DNA from: Clostridia bacterium | Lineage (GTDB): Bacteria > Bacillota > Clostridia > TANB77 > CAG-465 | Assembly (NCBI GenBank): GCA_029256705.1 | Contig: JAQSXK010000009.1 | Span: forward strand, 1 to 53,717 | Direction of reading: 5' to 3' | DNA: 53,717 bases | Shown: piece by piece, positions 1 through 9,036 of the stretch | Layout of the letters: each line of letters starts with the position of its first letter | Position numbering within the stretch: the stretch's first letter is position 1 | Notes under the pieces: model-generated | Seen by the model: the letters and a program-made list of their open reading frames with translations, nothing else | The model's database searches: none | What the model was told of the DNA's origin: nothing | Program-made: the position numbers and the translations under genes

Positions 1-1
1 A

Positions 2-391
2 AAGGGAATAGATCAATACGGTAATCAAACAAGAATTATATCAAGCTATACATCGAATGTTACAAATGCAATAAAAAAGGAAGCATATGATGGAAATAAC
101 AGTACTAGTATAACAAATGTAACTGGACAATATATGCAAGTAGATAGCAGTATGTATGGAAAAAATATAAAGGTTAGATGGGCAGATTATGTTGGAAGTG
201 GTTCTGGATCATCTAAGTTAGTATTTTTAGATAATAGTATGCAAGCAATAAGCTCAGTGAATTGCCAGTATACAGGTACAGGAACGAGAGATGACATATT
301 TACTGTACCGGTAAATACAAGATGGATAAGGTTTGATGCAGGTCCAGGAGGTATTAGTAGATATGCTATATTTGAAATACAACCAATATAA
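2..391 (+). CDS. C-terminal part of a secreted or surface protein (5' end outside the window)
   Basis: The frame is open from the first bases of the window, so this is the last 129 residues of a longer protein and not a gene starting at the internal ATG at 134, which has no ribosome site. The residues are rich in Ser, Gly, Asn, Thr and Tyr with alternating hydrophobic positions, as in a beta-sandwich carbohydrate-binding or discoidin-like module; no catalytic motif is visible. Composition resembles the ectodomains of the pilin-like proteins further along, so it may be the end of another member, but the N-terminus that would show this is missing. A strong terminator follows directly. Confidence 0.7.
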   Translation, partial: KGIDQYGNQTRIISSYTSNVTNAIKKEAYDGNNSTSITNVTGQYMQVDSSMYGKNIKVRWADYVGSGSGSSKLVFLDNSMQAISSVNCQYTGTGTRDDIFTVPVNTRWIRFDAGPGGISRYAIFEIQPI

Positions 392-415
392 AATAATTAA
401 AACTTAATATATATT

Positions 416-471
416 AATAGAATATCACTACTTTTTCATTTTATAAAATTTGAAAGTAGTGATATTCTATT
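416..471 (+). terminator. Hairpin terminator after the first gene
   Basis: A perfect 19-bp inverted repeat (416-434 with 453-471) forms a long stem 25 bases after the stop codon. It lacks a clean T-run downstream, but position and stem length support termination. Confidence 0.65.
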
Positions 472-472
472 A

Positions 473-501
473 TTGCATAATAGCAAAAATTAGTGTATAA
501 T
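473..501 (+). promoter_or_regulatory. Sigma-A type promoter for the U32 gene
   Basis: TTGCAT at 473-478 and TATAAT at 496-501 are separated by exactly 17 bases. The transcript would start about 20 bases before the ribosome site AAGGAG (516-521). Confidence 0.7.
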
Positions 502-526
502 ATATACATAAATTTAAGGAGAAAAA

Positions 527-2800
527 ATGGTAGAACTTTTATCACCAGCGGGTGAAATTAATTCATTTAAATCAGCTATAGAAAATGGTGCTAACGCTAT
601 TTATATGGGAACATCAATGCATAATGCAAGGATAATGGCAAATAACTTTAGTACAGAAGAATATATAGAATGTATTCATTATGCACATATGCATTCAGTT
701 AAGGTATATCTAACGCTCAATACTTTGTTATATGAAAGCGAAATAGAATCAGCAATGAAATTACTCGTTGATCTTTATTCACATGGTTTAGATGCTGTTA
801 TTATCCAAGATATAGGATTAGTGGATATTATAAAAAATGTATTGCCTAGAATTGAAATACATGCTAGTACCCAAATGAGTGTCCATAATTTAAAACAAGT
901 TAAATATATGGAATCGTTAGGATTTTCAAGGGTAGTACTTGCAAGAGAGTTAACACTAAATGAAATACAGTATATATGTAATAATACAAATGTTGAAATA
1001 GAAGTATTTGTACATGGGGCTTTGTGTGTATCATATTCAGGGCAATGTTTAATGAGTAGTATGATAGGTGCAAGAAGTGGTAATAGAGGTAAATGTGCTG
1101 GTCCTTGCAGACTAAAATATACATTAGAACAAAATGGTAAAGAAATATATAGTAATAAATATCTACTTAGTAAAAAAGATATTTTTGGTTTAGATTATGT
1201 TCATGAACTTATAGATATAGGAGTTACTTCACTTAAAATTGAAGGTAGAAGTAAATCTCCAGAATATGTAGGACTTGTAACAGATAAATACAGAAAATGT
1301 ATAGATGGTTTAACAGATTTAAATGATAGAAAAGAATTAAATCAGATGTTTATACGTACATCTGAAAGTTCGGGTTATTTTGATAAAGTACATTCATCTG
1401 AATCAATTAGTGAGAATACTGCTAAAAATACCGGACTTAAACTTGGAACAGTTATATCAATTAAGGCGGAATATATAAAACTAAAATTAGAAGAAAATAT
1501 AGATTTGCACGATGGTGTAGAAGTTTATTCGGGTAATTCTGTTGCATCTACCATAGTTACCTGCATAAAAAATGAAAGTTATACCACTGTAAATAAACAA
1601 ATGGAAAAAGGTAATGTAGTTTGGCTTGGAGATATATCTATGTCAGTAAATGTTGGAGATATAGTATATAAAACATCTAGCCGTCAATTAAATGATAAGT
1701 ATAAAGATAAAATTTCTAAGACTAATAGAAAAACTCTAGTTACAGGTACAATCAATATACTTAGTAATACTAATATTAACATGGATGTAAATTTAGAAGA
1801 TGTACAGCAGTTTAATGTATTAATAGACTATATACCACAAACTGCAGTTAATAGGCAAGTAGATAATCAATATATACATAATCAATTTTCAAAAACTATA
1901 GATTCATCTTTTGAATTTGTTAATTTAAAATACAATATAGAAGATAATTTATTTGTTCCTGTTGCTAAGTTAAATGAGCTAAGAAGAGATATAATAAATA
2001 AGTTACAAGAGTTGTATATAATAAATAAAGATGTAACTGAATGTTATAATAGATTAGAAAAATATATTTTAGAGCATAATGAATTTTTAAACACTTTAAA
2101 ATATAATAAAATAAAAGAAAAAAATATAAATTCTTTATTTATATATAAATATGATGAAAAAAATGAAAATAAATATATGTCAGATAGTAGTAATATAATA
2201 TATTTAAATATATCAGATATAAGAAGATATGAACTGTTAAATATAGATTTAATTGCTAAATATAAAGATAGCAAGGATGTTTACATATATATACCAAATA
2301 TAGTATTAGCTAACTTGGATAAGTATATTGATTCGAATATAGAAAGGCTAATACAGCTAGGTGTAAAAGGAATTTTATTAGGCAATATTGGATATATTGA
2401 ACTAGCATATTCTTTGAAATCTAAATTCAACATAAAAATTGTTGCAGATTATAGTTTAAATATAGTTAATACTTATTCAGCAAAATTTTATAAAGAAATG
2501 GCAGTAGATAAAATAACTATATCACCTGAAATTGATGAAAAGGAGATACAAAATATTTCTAATATAATAAATGTTGAAGTTGTAGAAAATTTTGTGACGG
2601 TAATGACATCTAGATTTTGCCCTGTGAAAGCTTATTCAAAAGGATGTAATTGTACTAAGAATTCTTACGATTTAAAAGATAACTATAATAATGTACGTTA
2701 TAATATTGTTTGTGACAATACAGATTGCGTTGTAAAATTGGTAAGAAATATTTCAAGTATTGAAAACAATACTTTTAGTAGAAGAAAGTGTATTATATAA
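527..2800 (+). CDS. Peptidase U32 family protein with DUF3656, RlhA-like RNA hydroxylation protein
   Basis: At 757 residues this has the long U32 layout: N-terminal TIM-barrel-like part beginning LLSPAGE, then a DUF3656-type region and a Cys-rich tail. The family signature FVHGALCVSYSGQC lies at about 161-174, followed by Cys190 and Cys194, the set of cysteines expected for an iron-sulfur site. Known members (RlhA, TrhP) hydroxylate 23S rRNA or tRNA using prephenate-derived chemistry; the older name collagenase-like peptidase is probably misleading. The length and DUF3656 favour RlhA over the shorter TrhP type, but the substrate is not shown by sequence. Start ATG follows AAGGAG by 5 bases. 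It is monocistronic, between its own promoter and terminator. Confidence 0.85.
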   Translation: MVELLSPAGEINSFKSAIENGANAIYMGTSMHNARIMANNFSTEEYIECIHYAHMHSVKVYLTLNTLLYESEIESAMKLLVDLYSHGLDAVIIQDIGLVDIIKNVLPRIEIHASTQMSVHNLKQVKYMESLGFSRVVLARELTLNEIQYICNNTNVEIEVFVHGALCVSYSGQCLMSSMIGARSGNRGKCAGPCRLKYTLEQNGKEIYSNKYLLSKKDIFGLDYVHELIDIGVTSLKIEGRSKSPEYVGLVTDKYRKCIDGLTDLNDRKELNQMFIRTSESSGYFDKVHSSESISENTAKNTGLKLGTVISIKAEYIKLKLEENIDLHDGVEVYSGNSVASTIVTCIKNESYTTVNKQMEKGNVVWLGDISMSVNVGDIVYKTSSRQLNDKYKDKISKTNRKTLVTGTINILSNTNINMDVNLEDVQQFNVLIDYIPQTAVNRQVDNQYIHNQFSKTIDSSFEFVNLKYNIEDNLFVPVAKLNELRRDIINKLQELYIINKDVTECYNRLEKYILEHNEFLNTLKYNKIKEKNINSLFIYKYDEKNENKYMSDSSNIIYLNISDIRRYELLNIDLIAKYKDSKDVYIYIPNIVLANLDKYIDSNIERLIQLGVKGILLGNIGYIELAYSLKSKFNIKIVADYSLNIVNTYSAKFYKEMAVDKITISPEIDEKEIQNISNIINVEVVENFVTVMTSRFCPVKAYSKGCNCTKNSYDLKDNYNNVRYNIVCDNTDCVVKLVRNISSIENNTFSRRKCII

Positions 2801-2825
2801 AAAATATAGGATAAATATACAAAAG

Positions 2826-2862
2826 AAAAATAGGGTAATTAATAACAAATTACCCTATTTTT
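2826..2862 (+). terminator. Rho-independent terminator after the U32 gene
   Basis: A 15-bp perfect stem (2826-2840 with 2848-2862) with a 7-base loop ends in a T-run. Confidence 0.85.
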
Positions 2863-2937
2863 AAATAATTTATTAGATAGTTGTTATCTTTTATATAAAA
2901 AAGTCGTTATATATTATATAGAAGCAGAGGGGGAAAC

Positions 2938-3465
2938 ATGAAATTTGAAGATTTAGTAAAAAAATATACAAAACTTGTATATAAAATATGTTTGGATATG
3001 TTATTGGTTCCTCAGGATGCTGAAGATATAACACAAGAGGTATATTTAAGTTTATATAAAAGTATAGGTAGATATAAAGATTTGAATGAAAATGAATTGA
3101 AAAATATAATTTGCAAAATTGCTTTAAATAAATGTAAGGATACACTTAAAGCTAAAATAAATAAATACAATGAATTTAATATATTTGAAGATATATCAAA
3201 CTATGAAGATTATGCAAGCAATAATAATATTGATGAGGAAATATTTAAACAAGAAAAGAGTATGTATATTATTAAGACAATAAACGAATTAAAACAACCA
3301 TATAAAGATATATTATATGATTATTATATAAATGAATACTCTTTGGATGAAATAGAAGAAAAACTAAATATTCCAAAAGCAACATTAAAAGTTAATATAT
3401 ATAGGGGTAAAAAAATACTTGAAAAAGTCATAAGGGAAGATGGAGGTGAAATTTTAAGTGGATGA
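2938..3465 (+). CDS. ECF-type RNA polymerase sigma factor
   Basis: The 175-residue protein has the two-domain ECF layout. Region 2 is seen at about residues 6-50, with the DAEDITQEVYLSLY helix that contacts core polymerase and the -10 element, and region 4 at about 137-162 (LDEIEEKLNIPKATLKVNIY), a helix-turn-helix for the -35 element. It redirects RNA polymerase to a small regulon, commonly in response to envelope stress. The start follows a strong purine-rich site GAGGGGG. It overlaps the next gene, a single-span membrane protein that fits an anti-sigma factor, by 8 bases, so the four genes 2938-4990 look like one operon. The specific signal cannot be read. Confidence 0.9.
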   Translation: MKFEDLVKKYTKLVYKICLDMLLVPQDAEDITQEVYLSLYKSIGRYKDLNENELKNIICKIALNKCKDTLKAKINKYNEFNIFEDISNYEDYASNNNIDEEIFKQEKSMYIIKTINELKQPYKDILYDYYINEYSLDEIEEKLNIPKATLKVNIYRGKKILEKVIREDGGEILSG

Positions 3466-3814
3466 TAAATTAAAAAAAATAGATATATTACTAAGTAATG
3501 AAAGTGAATTAGAAAAATATATTAATGAACTTTCAGACGCTCAAATTTCATACTCAAGTAAATTAGAAGAAAAAATATTATCCAAAGTTAATAACAAAAA
3601 ATCTGTAAAATATGCTAATATACTAAAAATGGTTGCATGTATGATAGTTGCACTAATACTATCTCAAACTGAGTATATTAAGGCTGCAGATTTGGATAAA
3701 AAAGAACAAGTAAAGCAAGAAACTGTTCAAAAAAATACATTTATTAATGATAAAATTAATGAAATTAGTGATTTTTTTATGAAACCAATAAATATAGAAA
3801 AGGGGGAAAAATAA
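3458..3814 (+). CDS. Putative membrane-anchored anti-sigma factor
   Basis: This 118-residue protein starts at GTG 3458 with GGAGG (3442-3446) inside the end of the sigma gene. It has a charged cytoplasmic N-terminal half (about 1-50), one hydrophobic segment (about 53-70) and a short Lys-rich outer part. Size, topology and the 8-base translational overlap with an ECF sigma factor are what anti-sigma factors typically show. I do not see a zinc HxxxCxxC motif, so it is not a ZAS-type factor, and the assignment rests on context and topology. A strong GGGGGA site at its end serves the next gene. Confidence 0.6.
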   Translation: MDDKLKKIDILLSNESELEKYINELSDAQISYSSKLEEKILSKVNNKKSVKYANILKMVACMIVALILSQTEYIKAADLDKKEQVKQETVQKNTFINDKINEISDFFMKPINIEKGEK

Positions 3815-4318
3815 ATGAAGAAAAGTCTATTTTTTACATTTTGTTTTAGTTTTATACCAGGTGCTGGTCAAATGTACCAAGAATATATGAAAAGAGGTCT
3901 ATCTATAATGCTTTTAACTGCACTATTTATTGCGGTTACTGTTATTGTTGGAGCACCAATATTCATAATACCGATACCAATAATTATGATATATAGCTTC
4001 TTTGATACATATAATATTAGGAATAATATAGACAAAGAAAATAAGGTTAGTGATGAATATATATGGAAGATGGCAGGTATAGATATATTTGAGGGTAGCC
4101 TTGAAAAGTACAAGAAAAATTCATTCCTTGGATTTTCGCTTATACTTATAGGTGCATATTTACTATTTAATAATGTCATAGGAAGTTTAATATATGAAAC
4201 TAATATTGAATGGTTAATTGATATTGTAAGAAGTATTAGAAGTTATTTACCATCTTTATTAGTATCTTTAATATCAATAGCTATTGGTATTAAGTTTATA
4301 AGTAATAAAGAGCAGTAG
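3815..4318 (+). CDS. TM2-like multi-span membrane protein of the ECF operon
   Basis: This gene begins at the base after the stop codon of its upstream neighbour. The 167-residue product opens with two hydrophobic segments around the motif FIPGAGQMYQEYMKRG, the Pro-Gly-x-Gly-x-x-Tyr turn of TM2/DUF5683-like proteins, and has a second hydrophobic pair near the C-terminus (about 105-165). Such proteins often accompany ECF sigma factors and LiaF-like proteins in Firmicutes, but no biochemical role is established. Function is unknown beyond an envelope location. Confidence 0.7.
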   Translation: MKKSLFFTFCFSFIPGAGQMYQEYMKRGLSIMLLTALFIAVTVIVGAPIFIIPIPIIMIYSFFDTYNIRNNIDKENKVSDEYIWKMAGIDIFEGSLEKYKKNSFLGFSLILIGAYLLFNNVIGSLIYETNIEWLIDIVRSIRSYLPSLLVSLISIAIGIKFISNKEQ

Positions 4319-4333
4319 GGGGTATTTGTTATA

Positions 4334-4990
4334 ATGGACAATGAAAAGAAAAGGATAAGAAGGATAGGTTCACTGACATTTGGGGTAATGATGATACTTA
4401 TTGGTATAAACATATTTCTTCAAACAATAACTAATGTAGAACTTTTTAAATTTACACTTTCTTTATGGCCAATTGTATTTATATTACTGGGTATGGAGAC
4501 ATTGTATTACTCGTATAAAAAAGAGGTAGAACTTAAATATGATATATTAGGAATAATAACAATATTTGTAGTGTTATTTTTAGGTATGATGTTTAGTATA
4601 TTTAATTATGGTGTAAATAAGGTCCTATATAATAAGGAAATAAAATCAGATATAATATATTATTTGACTAATGAAGAATATAATATTAGTTTTGAAAATA
4701 AAGTTAATATAAATAATATATCAGATAAAAATGTTATAGTTAAGTTTCTAGAAGATAAAGAGGCAAATCAAGTTTCTACTAGAATAATATTTGAATATAA
4801 TGAATCATATGATGGTAGTATACTGAGAGTTTTAAAAGAAAGAGATTTATTAAATAGTGCTTTAGAAAGAGACTATACAAATGAAAAAATAATTATAAAT
4901 GATGTACCAGATTTTATTAAAGATATAAAAATTATAGTAACGGCAAAGGATAAATCAAAAATCATATATAATGGAACAGTAGTAGAATAG
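4334..4990 (+). CDS. LiaI/LiaF-like transmembrane-domain protein
   Basis: The 218-residue protein starts with a basic tail (KKRIRRIGSLTFGV) followed by hydrophobic segments with the pattern GIxIF...LWPIVFILLGMETL, typical of the LiaI-LiaF-like N-terminal membrane domain, then another helix at about 75-95 and a soluble outer domain of about 120 residues. LiaF-type proteins sense or damp cell-envelope stress signalling. It is last in the sigma-factor operon, 15 bases after the previous gene, with an AGTAGGGGG ribosome site. The soluble part does not show a clear LiaF C-terminal signature, so the role is inferred from context. Confidence 0.65.
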   Translation: MDNEKKRIRRIGSLTFGVMMILIGINIFLQTITNVELFKFTLSLWPIVFILLGMETLYYSYKKEVELKYDILGIITIFVVLFLGMMFSIFNYGVNKVLYNKEIKSDIIYYLTNEEYNISFENKVNINNISDKNVIVKFLEDKEANQVSTRIIFEYNESYDGSILRVLKERDLLNSALERDYTNEKIIINDVPDFIKDIKIIVTAKDKSKIIYNGTVVE

Positions 4991-4999
4991 TAAAAAATT

Positions 5000-5033
5000 A
5001 AAGTAAAGGATATTTTTTAATAACCTTTACTTT
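5000..5033. terminator. Bidirectional terminator between convergent genes
   Basis: A 10-bp perfect stem (5000-5009 with 5024-5033), with T-rich sequence on one side and A-rich on the other, sits between the plus-strand sigma operon and the minus-strand gene ending at 5038. Confidence 0.75.
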
Positions 5034-5037
5034 TTAT

Positions 5038-5403
5038 TTATACTTTATTTGGTAACATACTGTTAATAACACCATATATTGCTGCCGCAATTAGACTACT
5101 CACAACACTTATATAATATCCATCAACAAAGTATTGGGTAGAGTATATAATAATTGCAGCTGCTACAAATCCTACAATACCCCTTCCAAGTGGTAGATCA
5201 TGTATTCCAGATATAACTGAGATTAAATAATCAAATATAATAATACATATTGCACTTAAAATTAATATTGGAAAAGATGAAATATTAAAGTTAGGTGTAA
5301 AAAATACTGTGACTGCGAATATTGAAAGTGAAGTTATAAATCTAATAATCATTTGTTTTATTCTTAATAAATCAAATTTTTTTAAACGTGATGTTTTTTC
5401 CAT
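5038..5403 (-). CDS. Small four-span membrane protein, YvlD/holin-superfamily-IV-like
   Basis: I choose the ATG at 5403 because GGAGG lies 5 bases before it; an in-frame ATG 18 bases upstream has the ribosome site inside its reading frame. The 121-residue product has about four hydrophobic segments and ends AAAIYGVINSMLPNKV, resembling the C-terminal pattern of PF04020 proteins such as YvlD. These are named after phage holins but are ordinary chromosomal envelope proteins in Firmicutes. No phage gene is nearby. The family call is moderate. Confidence 0.6.
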   Translation of the reverse strand: MEKTSRLKKFDLLRIKQMIIRFITSLSIFAVTVFFTPNFNISSFPILILSAICIIIFDYLISVISGIHDLPLGRGIVGFVAAAIIIYSTQYFVDGYYISVVSSLIAAAIYGVINSMLPNKV

Positions 5404-5481
5404 AAATACCTCCATAGTCATTTAAATATATTGTTTGTATAAAAAGTAAAAATATGCAAAAAATAAATTTAGGTGATATGG

Positions 5482-6120
5482 ATGTTAGTAATTTTTTTTA
5501 GATCTTTAATATTGTATGTAGTTGTGTTTTTGGTTATTAGATTAATGGGAAAGAGAGAACTTTCTAAAGTACAGCCATTTGAACTTGCAATTATTATACT
5601 TATTGCAGATTTAGCTTCTGGACCAATGGCTTCACAAGGTATATCAATATTTGATGGTATTGTACCAATGGTAACATTATTAATAACATATATAATATTC
5701 ACATTTTTAATACAATCTAGTAATAAAGTCCAAGAGGTTGTATGTGGTAAAGTATCTGTAATAATTGAAAATGGAAAAGTACTAGAGGATGAATTAAAAA
5801 AACAGCAATATACAATATCCGACCTTATGTCACAATTAAGACAAAAAGATATATTTATGATTCAAGATGTTAAGTATGCAATAATTGAGACAAATGGAGA
5901 TTTGAATGTAATAAAAATGGATGAAAATGTTCAACAAATTCCTTTAAATATAATAGAAGATGGAAAACTTAGTGATAACAATATAGAAATTTTAGGATAT
6001 GATACTGAAAAAGTAAATAAATTACTAAATAAAGAAAAAATTAAATTAGAGGATGTATTAATTGGTACTATAGATAAAAATTCAAAGTTTATATACCAAT
6101 TAAAAGAGGTGGAAAAATGA
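5482..6120 (+). CDS. DUF421 (YetF-like) membrane protein
   Basis: This is a DUF421 family protein: two or three N-terminal membrane helices, the conserved turn RLMGKRELSKVQPFELAIII, then a cytoplasmic alpha/beta domain with IIENGKVLEDELKKQQYTISDL. Function is not established; family members are envelope proteins common in spore formers. I prefer ATG 5482 over the in-frame GTG at 5473 because AGGTGA (5471-5476) then sits at normal spacing. Its stop codon overlaps the start of the DUF4363 gene by 4 bases (ATGA), so the two are translationally coupled. This pair is recurrent in Clostridia. Confidence 0.85.
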   Translation: MLVIFFRSLILYVVVFLVIRLMGKRELSKVQPFELAIIILIADLASGPMASQGISIFDGIVPMVTLLITYIIFTFLIQSSNKVQEVVCGKVSVIIENGKVLEDELKKQQYTISDLMSQLRQKDIFMIQDVKYAIIETNGDLNVIKMDENVQQIPLNIIEDGKLSDNNIEILGYDTEKVNKLLNKEKIKLEDVLIGTIDKNSKFIYQLKEVEK

Positions 6121-6497
6121 GGAATGCTATAATTTTAACAATTGCAATTTTAATTTTGTTTATTACCGGGTACTGGCAAATTAGATATATAGAAGAAACC
6201 TCGATATATGCAATGTCTGATGTTGAGTATACTATGAATTTGGTACAAAATAATAATTTTGATGGTGCAAATACTCATATAATTGAACTTGAAAAGACTT
6301 GGGGAAATATGAGAAATATCTGGAGTATTTTTATAATGCATGACGAAATAGATGATATTGAAACTGCATTAGTAAATTTTAAAACATACATAAAATTAAA
6401 GAACAAAGAAGAATCGCTAGTATATTCTGAGTTACTTAAACAAAATTTAGGACACATATCTAAAAAACAGAAAATAACAATTGAAAATGTATTTTAG
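6117..6497 (+). CDS. DUF4363 family protein
   Basis: The 126-residue protein has one N-terminal membrane helix (about 4-20) and a helical soluble domain with WxxM/W-type spacing (LEKTWGNMRNIWSIFIMHDE), the hallmark of DUF4363 proteins. It is coupled to the DUF421 gene by an ATGA overlap, and the two products probably act together at the membrane. No enzymatic residues are seen. A terminator follows. Confidence 0.8.
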   Translation: MRNAIILTIAILILFITGYWQIRYIEETSIYAMSDVEYTMNLVQNNNFDGANTHIIELEKTWGNMRNIWSIFIMHDEIDDIETALVNFKTYIKLKNKEESLVYSELLKQNLGHISKKQKITIENVF

Positions 6498-6507
6498 GAA
6501 TATAATG

Positions 6508-6535
6508 AAATAATGGTATAAAATTACCATTATTT
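6508..6535 (+). terminator. Terminator after the DUF421-DUF4363 operon
   Basis: An 11-bp perfect stem (6508-6518 with 6525-6535) is followed by a run of nine or more T residues. Confidence 0.85.
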
Positions 6536-6576
6536 TTTTTTTATCATTTGAAAGTATAGTATTTTATACAAAAATA

Positions 6577-6585
6577 TGTTATAAT
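6577..6585 (+). promoter_or_regulatory. Extended -10 promoter of tmRNA
   Basis: TG-T-TATAAT (6577-6585) is an extended -10 element 21 bases before the mature 5' end of tmRNA. A good -35 hexamer is not seen at 17-base spacing, which fits extended -10 promoters. Confidence 0.65.
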
Positions 6586-6606
6586 ATATATGTATACTTT
6601 ATAAAT

Positions 6607-6965
6607 GGGGACGAAAGGTATCGACGGATATTTTGAAGTATGGATAGCGAGTAGTGGATTCTCGTGGGCCACTATAAAAACGAGAGAAAAATATAAACGC
6701 AGATAAAGAATTTGCATTTGCTGCTTAGTTAATAAGAAGCTTGTTTATACGGAACTTGCCAGAGGTTTTGTATAAGCATCATTGATTCTGGAATAACAAA
6801 ATCGATTCTAGTTGCTGATCGATGGGTATAATATGTAACTAAACTAATATATGTTTTATGTATGTGTTAGAGTATATTAAGTTTTAAATTAAATGCATAC
6901 TGCACTCGGAGAAGTCTATATGAACGAATTTTCGGACGCGAGTTCAACTCTCGCCGTCTCCACCA
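6607..6965 (+). ncRNA. ssrA: tmRNA (trans-translation RNA)
   Basis: The 5' GGGGACG pairs with CGTCTCC at the 3' end, followed by A-CCA, forming the tRNA-like acceptor stem. The T-arm AGTTCAACTCT is visible near 6941-6951, and the encoded tag reads from GCA 6699 to TAG 6728, giving ADKEFAFAA, which ends in the usual protease-recognised Phe-Ala-Ala. The RNA rescues stalled ribosomes by adding this tag with SmpB. The 359-base length is normal for one-piece bacterial tmRNA. smpB is not in the window. Confidence 0.97.
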
Positions 6966-7017
6966 TAATTTAAATTAAAAGTATATAATTATTTAAAAAC
7001 AAATATAAGGGGTAAAA

Positions 7018-7650
7018 ATGCAAGATTTAATTATAAAAATAATGGACCAATTTGGTTATTTAGGAATAGCTTTATTAATCGCCATAGAAAATATATTTCC
7101 ACCTATTCCATCTGAAGTAATACTTACTTTTGGTGGATTTATGACTACATATAGTAGTATGAAAATATTAGGCGTAATAATATTTTCTACTATTGGTTCT
7201 GTTGCAGGTGCATTAGTACTATATGGAATAGGACGTTTACTTACAAAAGAAAGATTAGAAAAGATACTAGATGGAAAAATAGGTCATTTACTTGGTTTTA
7301 AAAAAGATGATGTTAGGAAGTCTGAAGAATGGTTTATAAAACGTGGTAATTTAACAGTGTTTTTTTGTAGATTTATTCCTATTATTCGTAGTTTAATATC
7401 AATACCAGCGGGTATGACTAAAATGAAACTTGGCATATTTTTGGTGCTAACTACTTTGGGAACAGCAATTTGGAATACAATTCTTGTATTTTTAGGTGTT
7501 GCTTTTGGTGCATCTTGGGATAAAATAGCAGGATATATTAATTCATATTCTAAAGTTACTTTAATTGTTATATGTATTGCATTTGTAATCGGGTGTATAT
7601 TATTTTATAAAAACAGAATTGCATCTAAAAATAAATTAAATAAAAATTAA
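7018..7650 (+). CDS. DedA family membrane protein (SNARE-associated/VTT domain)
   Basis: The 210-residue protein shows the DedA pattern: the early helix with IAIENIFPPIPSEVILTFGG, the conserved FCRFIPIIRSLISIPAGM segment with its functionally important arginines (about 118-137), and C-terminal membrane helices. Family members are envelope flippases or transporters; several move undecaprenyl phosphate or phosphatidylethanolamine. Which lipid this one handles cannot be read. It begins 52 bases after tmRNA with AAGGGG as ribosome site and may share a transcript with radA 19 bases downstream. Confidence 0.9.
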   Translation: MQDLIIKIMDQFGYLGIALLIAIENIFPPIPSEVILTFGGFMTTYSSMKILGVIIFSTIGSVAGALVLYGIGRLLTKERLEKILDGKIGHLLGFKKDDVRKSEEWFIKRGNLTVFFCRFIPIIRSLISIPAGMTKMKLGIFLVLTTLGTAIWNTILVFLGVAFGASWDKIAGYINSYSKVTLIVICIAFVIGCILFYKNRIASKNKLNKN

Positions 7651-7669
7651 TAATAAATAGGGGGATAAT

Positions 7670-9026
7670 ATGGCGCAAACTACTGTATTCTTTTGTAAAG
7701 AATGTGGATACGAAAGCAGTAAATGGCTTGGAAAATGTCCTAGTTGTAATAATTGGAACTCTTTTGTGGAAGAAAAGATAATTAAGGATAAAAAGCAAAA
7801 TAGAACTTTTAATAACAAATCTGAAGTTAAAAAATTAGAAGATATTAAAATTTCAGATACTATAAGAATTGATACTGGTTATGAAGAGTTAAATAGAGTT
7901 TTCGGTGGTGGAGTAGTTGAGGGTTCAATTTCACTTGTTGGTGGAGAACCTGGAATAGGTAAATCAACTCTAATTATGCAAATTTGTAATAATCTAGCTA
8001 AGCATGGGAAAGTTTTATACATATCTGGTGAAGAATCTGAGACACAAGTAAAATTAAGATGTGATAGATTAAAAATTTCTTCTCCAAATATTTTATTTTT
8101 AAATGAAACTAATATAGCAGAAATAGAAAACAAAATAGAATCTGTAGACCCTAAATTTTGTATTATAGATTCTATTCAAACTATGTATGATTCAGACATT
8201 CCATCTGGTGCTGGTAGCGTATCACAAGTAAAAGAAGTAACTGCCAGACTAATGTATTTGGCAAAAAGAAAACTAGTTACAACAATCGTAATAGGACATG
8301 TTACTAAAGATGGAACTATTGCAGGCCCTAGGGTACTTGAACATATGGTAGATACAGTAATATACATTGAAGGAGAAAGATTTTTCTCAAATAGAATAGT
8401 TAGAAGTGTTAAAAATAGATTTGGATCTACCAATGAGATTGGTATATTTGAAATGTGTGATAGTGGACTTAAAGAAGTTACAAATATATCTGATGTATTT
8501 TTATCTAATAATGAAAACATGTTACCTGGAACTGCAATAACAGGAACTTTAGAAGGTAATTCTACAATACTTTTAGAGGTACAAGCATTAACATCACATT
8601 CATATTATAATATGCCTAGAAGAGTGGCCAATGGAGTGGATTTTAATAGGTTTAACATGGTGATTGCAGTTTTAGAAAAAAGGTGTAATATATCACTTGG
8701 AATGAATGATATATATGTAAATGTAATAGGCGGTATTAAAATTGATGAACCAGCTGTAGATCTGGCATTAGCAATTTCAATAGTATCAAGTTATAAGAAT
8801 ATTGTAATACCTCCTTCATATGTTTTCATAGCTGAAATTGGTCTAACTGGAGAAGTTAGGAGTATAAATAATATAGAGAAACGTGTTAAGGAAATTGAAA
8901 AACTTCGGATATAAAAAAGTGTTTGGTAGTAAAAAACAATTTGAAAAATTAAAAAAGTCAGATTACAAAATAGAATTAGTGGGTGTAAATAGTATAGAAG
9001 AAGTAATAAATATAGTAATAGGGTAA
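7670..9026 (+). CDS. radA: DNA repair protein RadA, with a one-base frameshift near the 3' end
   Basis: RadA is a RecA-like ATPase and helicase acting on recombination intermediates. Seen are the N-terminal zinc finger (Cys9, Cys12, Cys23, Cys26), Walker A GGEPGIGKST, the RadA motif KNRFG and the C-terminal Lon-like domain ending GEVRSINN. The frame as written stops at 8914 (KLRI-stop), about 40 residues short. If the C at 8906 is skipped, reading continues GYKKVFGSKK... to a stop at 9024-9026, exactly matching the normal RadA tail and abutting disA. So this is a single-base insertion, a sequencing error, or less likely a +1 frameshift at CTT-CGG. The conserved ATPase core is intact either way. 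Confidence 0.93.
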
Positions 9027-9036
9027 GGTGAAAATT

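Noticed and set aside
5038-5403. Holin-like protein as sign of a prophage
   Set aside because: No capsid, terminase, integrase or lysin gene is nearby, and YvlD-like proteins of this kind are normal chromosomal genes.
6607-6965. Possible tRNA gene plus spacer at the tmRNA ends
   Set aside because: The two ends pair with one another and an open tag frame ends in FAFAA-stop, which together make tmRNA; no separate tRNA is present.
8895-8920. Programmed +1 frameshift in radA as an established feature
   Set aside because: CTT-CGG resembles known slip sites, but no stimulatory element or conservation can be shown; kept only as a low-weight alternative.
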